This document shows, one piece after another, positions 61,086 through 64,000 of a DNA stretch of 64,000 nucleotides. A model generated the notes under the pieces. It searched no databases. It was given only the letters and a program-made list of their open reading frames with translations, and was not told where the DNA came from. A program made the position numbers and the translations under genes. Numbering within the stretch: position 1 is the stretch's first letter; each line of letters begins with the position of its first letter. Origin of the DNA: Bernardetiaceae bacterium (GTDB taxonomy: Bacteria; Bacteroidota; Bacteroidia; Cytophagales; Thermoflexibacteraceae); contig JANWWZ010000007.1 in the NCBI GenBank assembly GCA_025057115.1, positions 60,862 through 124,861 on the forward strand. The letters run 5' to 3'.

Positions 61086-62531
61086 TTACCCTACACTGCC
61101 TTCCAGGCTAATGGCAAGGAGTTTTTGGGCTTCTACGGCAAATTCCATGGGCAGTTGGTTGAGTACTTCTTTGCAGTAGCCGTTTACAATCAGGGCTACG
61201 GCTTCTTCTGGGCTTATGCCGCGTTGATTGCAGTAGAAAATTTGATCCTCACCAATTTTTGAGGTAGTGGCTTCGTGTTCCACTTTCGCAGTGGGGTTCT
61301 CTACCTCTATATAAGGGAAGGTATGGGCGCCACAGTTATCACCCAGCAACAGAGAGTCACATTGGGAGAAATTCCGGGCATTTTCAGCTCGCTTGCTAAT
61401 GTGCACCAGTCCTCGATACGAATTTTGGCTATAGCCTGCTGAAATGCCTTTGGAAACGATTCGGCTGCGCGTATTTTTTCCGATGTGAATCATTTTAGTA
61501 CCCGTATCTGCTTGTTGACGGTTATTGGTAATAGCCACGGAGTAAAACTCACCTACGGAGTTGTCCCCTTTGAGGATGCAGCTAGGGTACTTCCAAGTAA
61601 TAGCCGAACCTGTTTCTACCTGCGTCCATGAAATTTTGGAGTTATCACCCAGACAAATGCCTCGTTTGGTAACAAAATTGTAGATACCCCCGCGTCCTTC
61701 TTTGTCTCCAGGATACCAATTTTGAACTGTAGAGTATTTTACTTCTGCATCTTTAAGAGCAATAATTTCCACCACAGCAGCGTGCAATTGATGCTCATCG
61801 CGAATAGGAGCTGTGCAACCTTCAAGGTAGCTTACGTAGGAAGCCTCATCAGCGATAATGAGGGTGCGTTCAAACTGACCCGTGTTGGCGGCGTTAATGC
61901 GGAAATAGGTAGAAAGCTCCATCGGGCAGCGAACTCCTTTAGGAATGTAGCAGAAAGAGCCATCGCTAAATACGGCTGAGTTTAGTGCAGCATAATAATT
62001 GTCGTTGATAGGAACCACAGAGCCTAAGTACTTTCGAACCAGCTCAGGATGTTGGCGAATTGCCTCGCTCATGGAGCAGAAGATAATACCCAACTCGGCT
62101 AGGGTTTCTTTAAATGTAGTAGCCACTGAAACGCTATCGATCACTGCATCTACGGCTACTCCTGCAAGGCGCTTTTGCTCCGAAAGCGAAATGCCTAGTT
62201 TTTCAAAAATAGCCAGTAATTCGGGATCAACTTCTTCTAGGCTATTGTATTTGGGTCTTTTCTTGGGTGCTGAGTAGTATATGATGTCATCGAAGTTTAT
62301 TGGCGGATATTTAACATTGGACCAACGCGGCTCTTTCATAGTAAGCCATTGGCGATAAGCTTTTAGCCGCCATTCTGTCATCCATGCAGGTTCTTCCTTT
62401 TTAGCTGAAATGAAGCGAATAATTTCTTCATTCAGCCCTCTGGGAGCCTCTTCGGTCTCAAAATGGCTAACGAAACCATATTTATATTCTGAGCTTGTGA
62501 ATTCTTCCAGAATTTGAGTGCTTTGGTTCAT
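61086..62531 (-). CDS. sufB: Fe-S cluster assembly protein SufB
   Basis: [95 protein letters not shown]. Confidence 0.98.
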   Translation of the reverse strand: MNQSTQILEEFTSSEYKYGFVSHFETEEAPRGLNEEIIRFISAKKEEPAWMTEWRLKAYRQWLTMKEPRWSNVKYPPINFDDIIYYSAPKKRPKYNSLEEVDPELLAIFEKLGISLSEQKRLAGVAVDAVIDSVSVATTFKETLAELGIIFCSMSEAIRQHPELVRKYLGSVVPINDNYYAALNSAVFSDGSFCYIPKGVRCPMELSTYFRINAANTGQFERTLIIADEASYVSYLEGCTAPIRDEHQLHAAVVEIIALKDAEVKYSTVQNWYPGDKEGRGGIYNFVTKRGICLGDNSKISWTQVETGSAITWKYPSCILKGDNSVGEFYSVAITNNRQQADTGTKMIHIGKNTRSRIVSKGISAGYSQNSYRGLVHISKRAENARNFSQCDSLLLGDNCGAHTFPYIEVENPTAKVEHEATTSKIGEDQIFYCNQRGISPEEAVALIVNGYCKEVLNQLPMEFAVEAQKLLAISLEGSVG

Positions 62532-62746
62532 AGTCTGTTTACTTTAATGCTACCAAATGGGCAAGCTACTCCCCAATTTGATGCAAAGTTATAACAAACA
62601 ACTATTTAAAATTGTTCTAAATACAACAAAGCAGCGGGAAATTTTATCCCTTTTGAAGAAATAAAAAAAGTGCAGGTAAATGCATAAATTTGAAGGCTTT
62701 TCATACCTTGCTGCTTTATTTTGAAAAAATTCTAATCAATCGGCTC

Positions 62747-63811
62747 ATGAAGCAGTTCAACCTTAAAGTAAAAGACATTACCCGAGAAACTGAAGATACA
62801 GTGACCTTGCATTTAAGGCAACCTCTTTTCAGCAAAATCAAGTACAAACCAGGGCAATTTCTCACTTTAATTCTTAACATCAATGGCAAAAGTGTGCGCC
62901 GCGCTTATTCTTTAAGTAGTGCCCCTGAAATAGATGATACTTTATCCATTACCATCAAACGTGTTCCTGGCGGGCTAGTCTCCAACTATGTCAATGACCA
63001 CGTCAAGGTAGGAGATTACGTAGATATTCTAGAGCCGATAGGGAATTTTTATTTAGAGCCTAATAAAGATCTCCAACGACACATTGTGCTATTTGGAAGT
63101 GGTAGCGGTATTACGCCTCTTATGTCCATTGCCAAAAGCGTACTTGCATTTGAACCCAAAAGCATTGTGTCTCTTATCTATGGCAATCGCACCTTAGAGA
63201 CAGTCATTTTCCGCCAGAAGTTAGAGGAAATGCAGAATAGATATGGCGACCGTTTTCGAGTAGTGCATGTACTAAGCCGCGCAGAAAGCAGCCAGTGGAA
63301 TGGTTATAAAGGTAGAATAGACAAACAACTAACCATTGATATCCTGCAGTGTCTACCTAAATTTGAGGCTGATAAAACTGAATACTTTATGTGTGGTCCA
63401 GAAGGAATGATGGACCAAGTCATGGAAGCCCTTCATGCGCTCAACGTACCTGCTCAAAGGATACATCGCGAAAGTTTCTTTGCTCCAACAGCGGAAGAAA
63501 CCAAAGACGAAGCTGCTTTAAAAGCCTCTGGCATTATTGAACAGCAAGTTACTATTATCCTAGACGGCGACGAATACCAAATTACCGTAAAACCCACGCA
63601 ATCTATTTTAGATGCAGCTCTAAACGCAGGCTTGGATATGCCTTACTCTTGCCAAAGTGGACTTTGTACCGCTTGTCGCGGACTAAAAAAATCCGGCGAA
63701 GTAAAAATGGATGAAGATGAAGGACTTTCTGAGAAGGAAATTCAGCAAGGCTATATTCTCACTTGTGTAGCTCATCCGCTTACTGAAAATGTAGTCATTG
63801 AGATTGGTTAA
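62747..63811 (+). CDS. PaaE-like ferredoxin-NAD(P)H oxidoreductase (FAD/NAD domains plus C-terminal 2Fe-2S ferredoxin)
   Basis: KYKPGQFLTLILNINGKSVRRAYSLSSAP; GSGSGITPLMSIAKS; YSCQSGLCTACRGLKKSGEVKMDEDEGLSEKEIQQGYILTC; start ATG 62747. Confidence 0.92.
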   Translation: MKQFNLKVKDITRETEDTVTLHLRQPLFSKIKYKPGQFLTLILNINGKSVRRAYSLSSAPEIDDTLSITIKRVPGGLVSNYVNDHVKVGDYVDILEPIGNFYLEPNKDLQRHIVLFGSGSGITPLMSIAKSVLAFEPKSIVSLIYGNRTLETVIFRQKLEEMQNRYGDRFRVVHVLSRAESSQWNGYKGRIDKQLTIDILQCLPKFEADKTEYFMCGPEGMMDQVMEALHALNVPAQRIHRESFFAPTAEETKDEAALKASGIIEQQVTIILDGDEYQITVKPTQSILDAALNAGLDMPYSCQSGLCTACRGLKKSGEVKMDEDEGLSEKEIQQGYILTCVAHPLTENVVIEIG

Positions 63812-64000
63812 GCCTCGACTAAGTTACTTATCATGCTTTTCGACGGCGGGAAATGGCTTGTATAAGTTTAATTTTTTATTGATTTAGTTAAATCAAGCAA
63901 ATAATGCACAGGGATTTTTCGCACATAAGCCGTTGACTGCCAAATGAAATGGCATAATAATCTGTCGGAGTACTCCCTTCAGCAAGAGATGGATTGCGAC

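Overview
This 64 kb window reads as ordinary, gene-dense chromosomal DNA from a Bacteroidota bacterium, probably Cytophagales-like. The lineage call is an inference from family content: DUF3098 next to ftsX, a bacilliredoxin-type YtxJ protein, SBBP/DUF7948-like proteins, SiaB/SiaC and TANNTTTG-like -7 boxes. I found about 55 supportable protein-coding genes. Most are housekeeping: ruvB, accBC/fabH/rpmF, accD, xerD-like, ftsX/uppP, mlaEF-like, serS, glnS, dnaX, odhAB, folK, coaX, argC, nhaD, sufB. I saw no rRNA, tRNA, CRISPR array, intact transposon or prophage. The strongest hidden signal is in dnaX. The annotated ORF (383 aa) stops immediately after an A10 homopolymer on the minus strand. The separate ORF at 39576..40079 is the open continuation in the -1 frame, while the 0 and +1 frames both stop right after the tract. 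This predicts slippage-dependent gamma (383 aa) and tau (about 563 aa) products. Other points worth a look: an AccD that has lost all four zinc-ribbon cysteines; a SiaB/SiaC switch pair without local SiaA/SiaD; a thioredoxin-SPOR fusion; a HAMP-GAF-coiled-coil-PAS protein with no output domain; a divergent HTH-PAS/XRE pair around a perfect palindrome; a solitary sufB; a DUF2256 mini-gene missed by the ORF track; and several unexplained intergenic regions.
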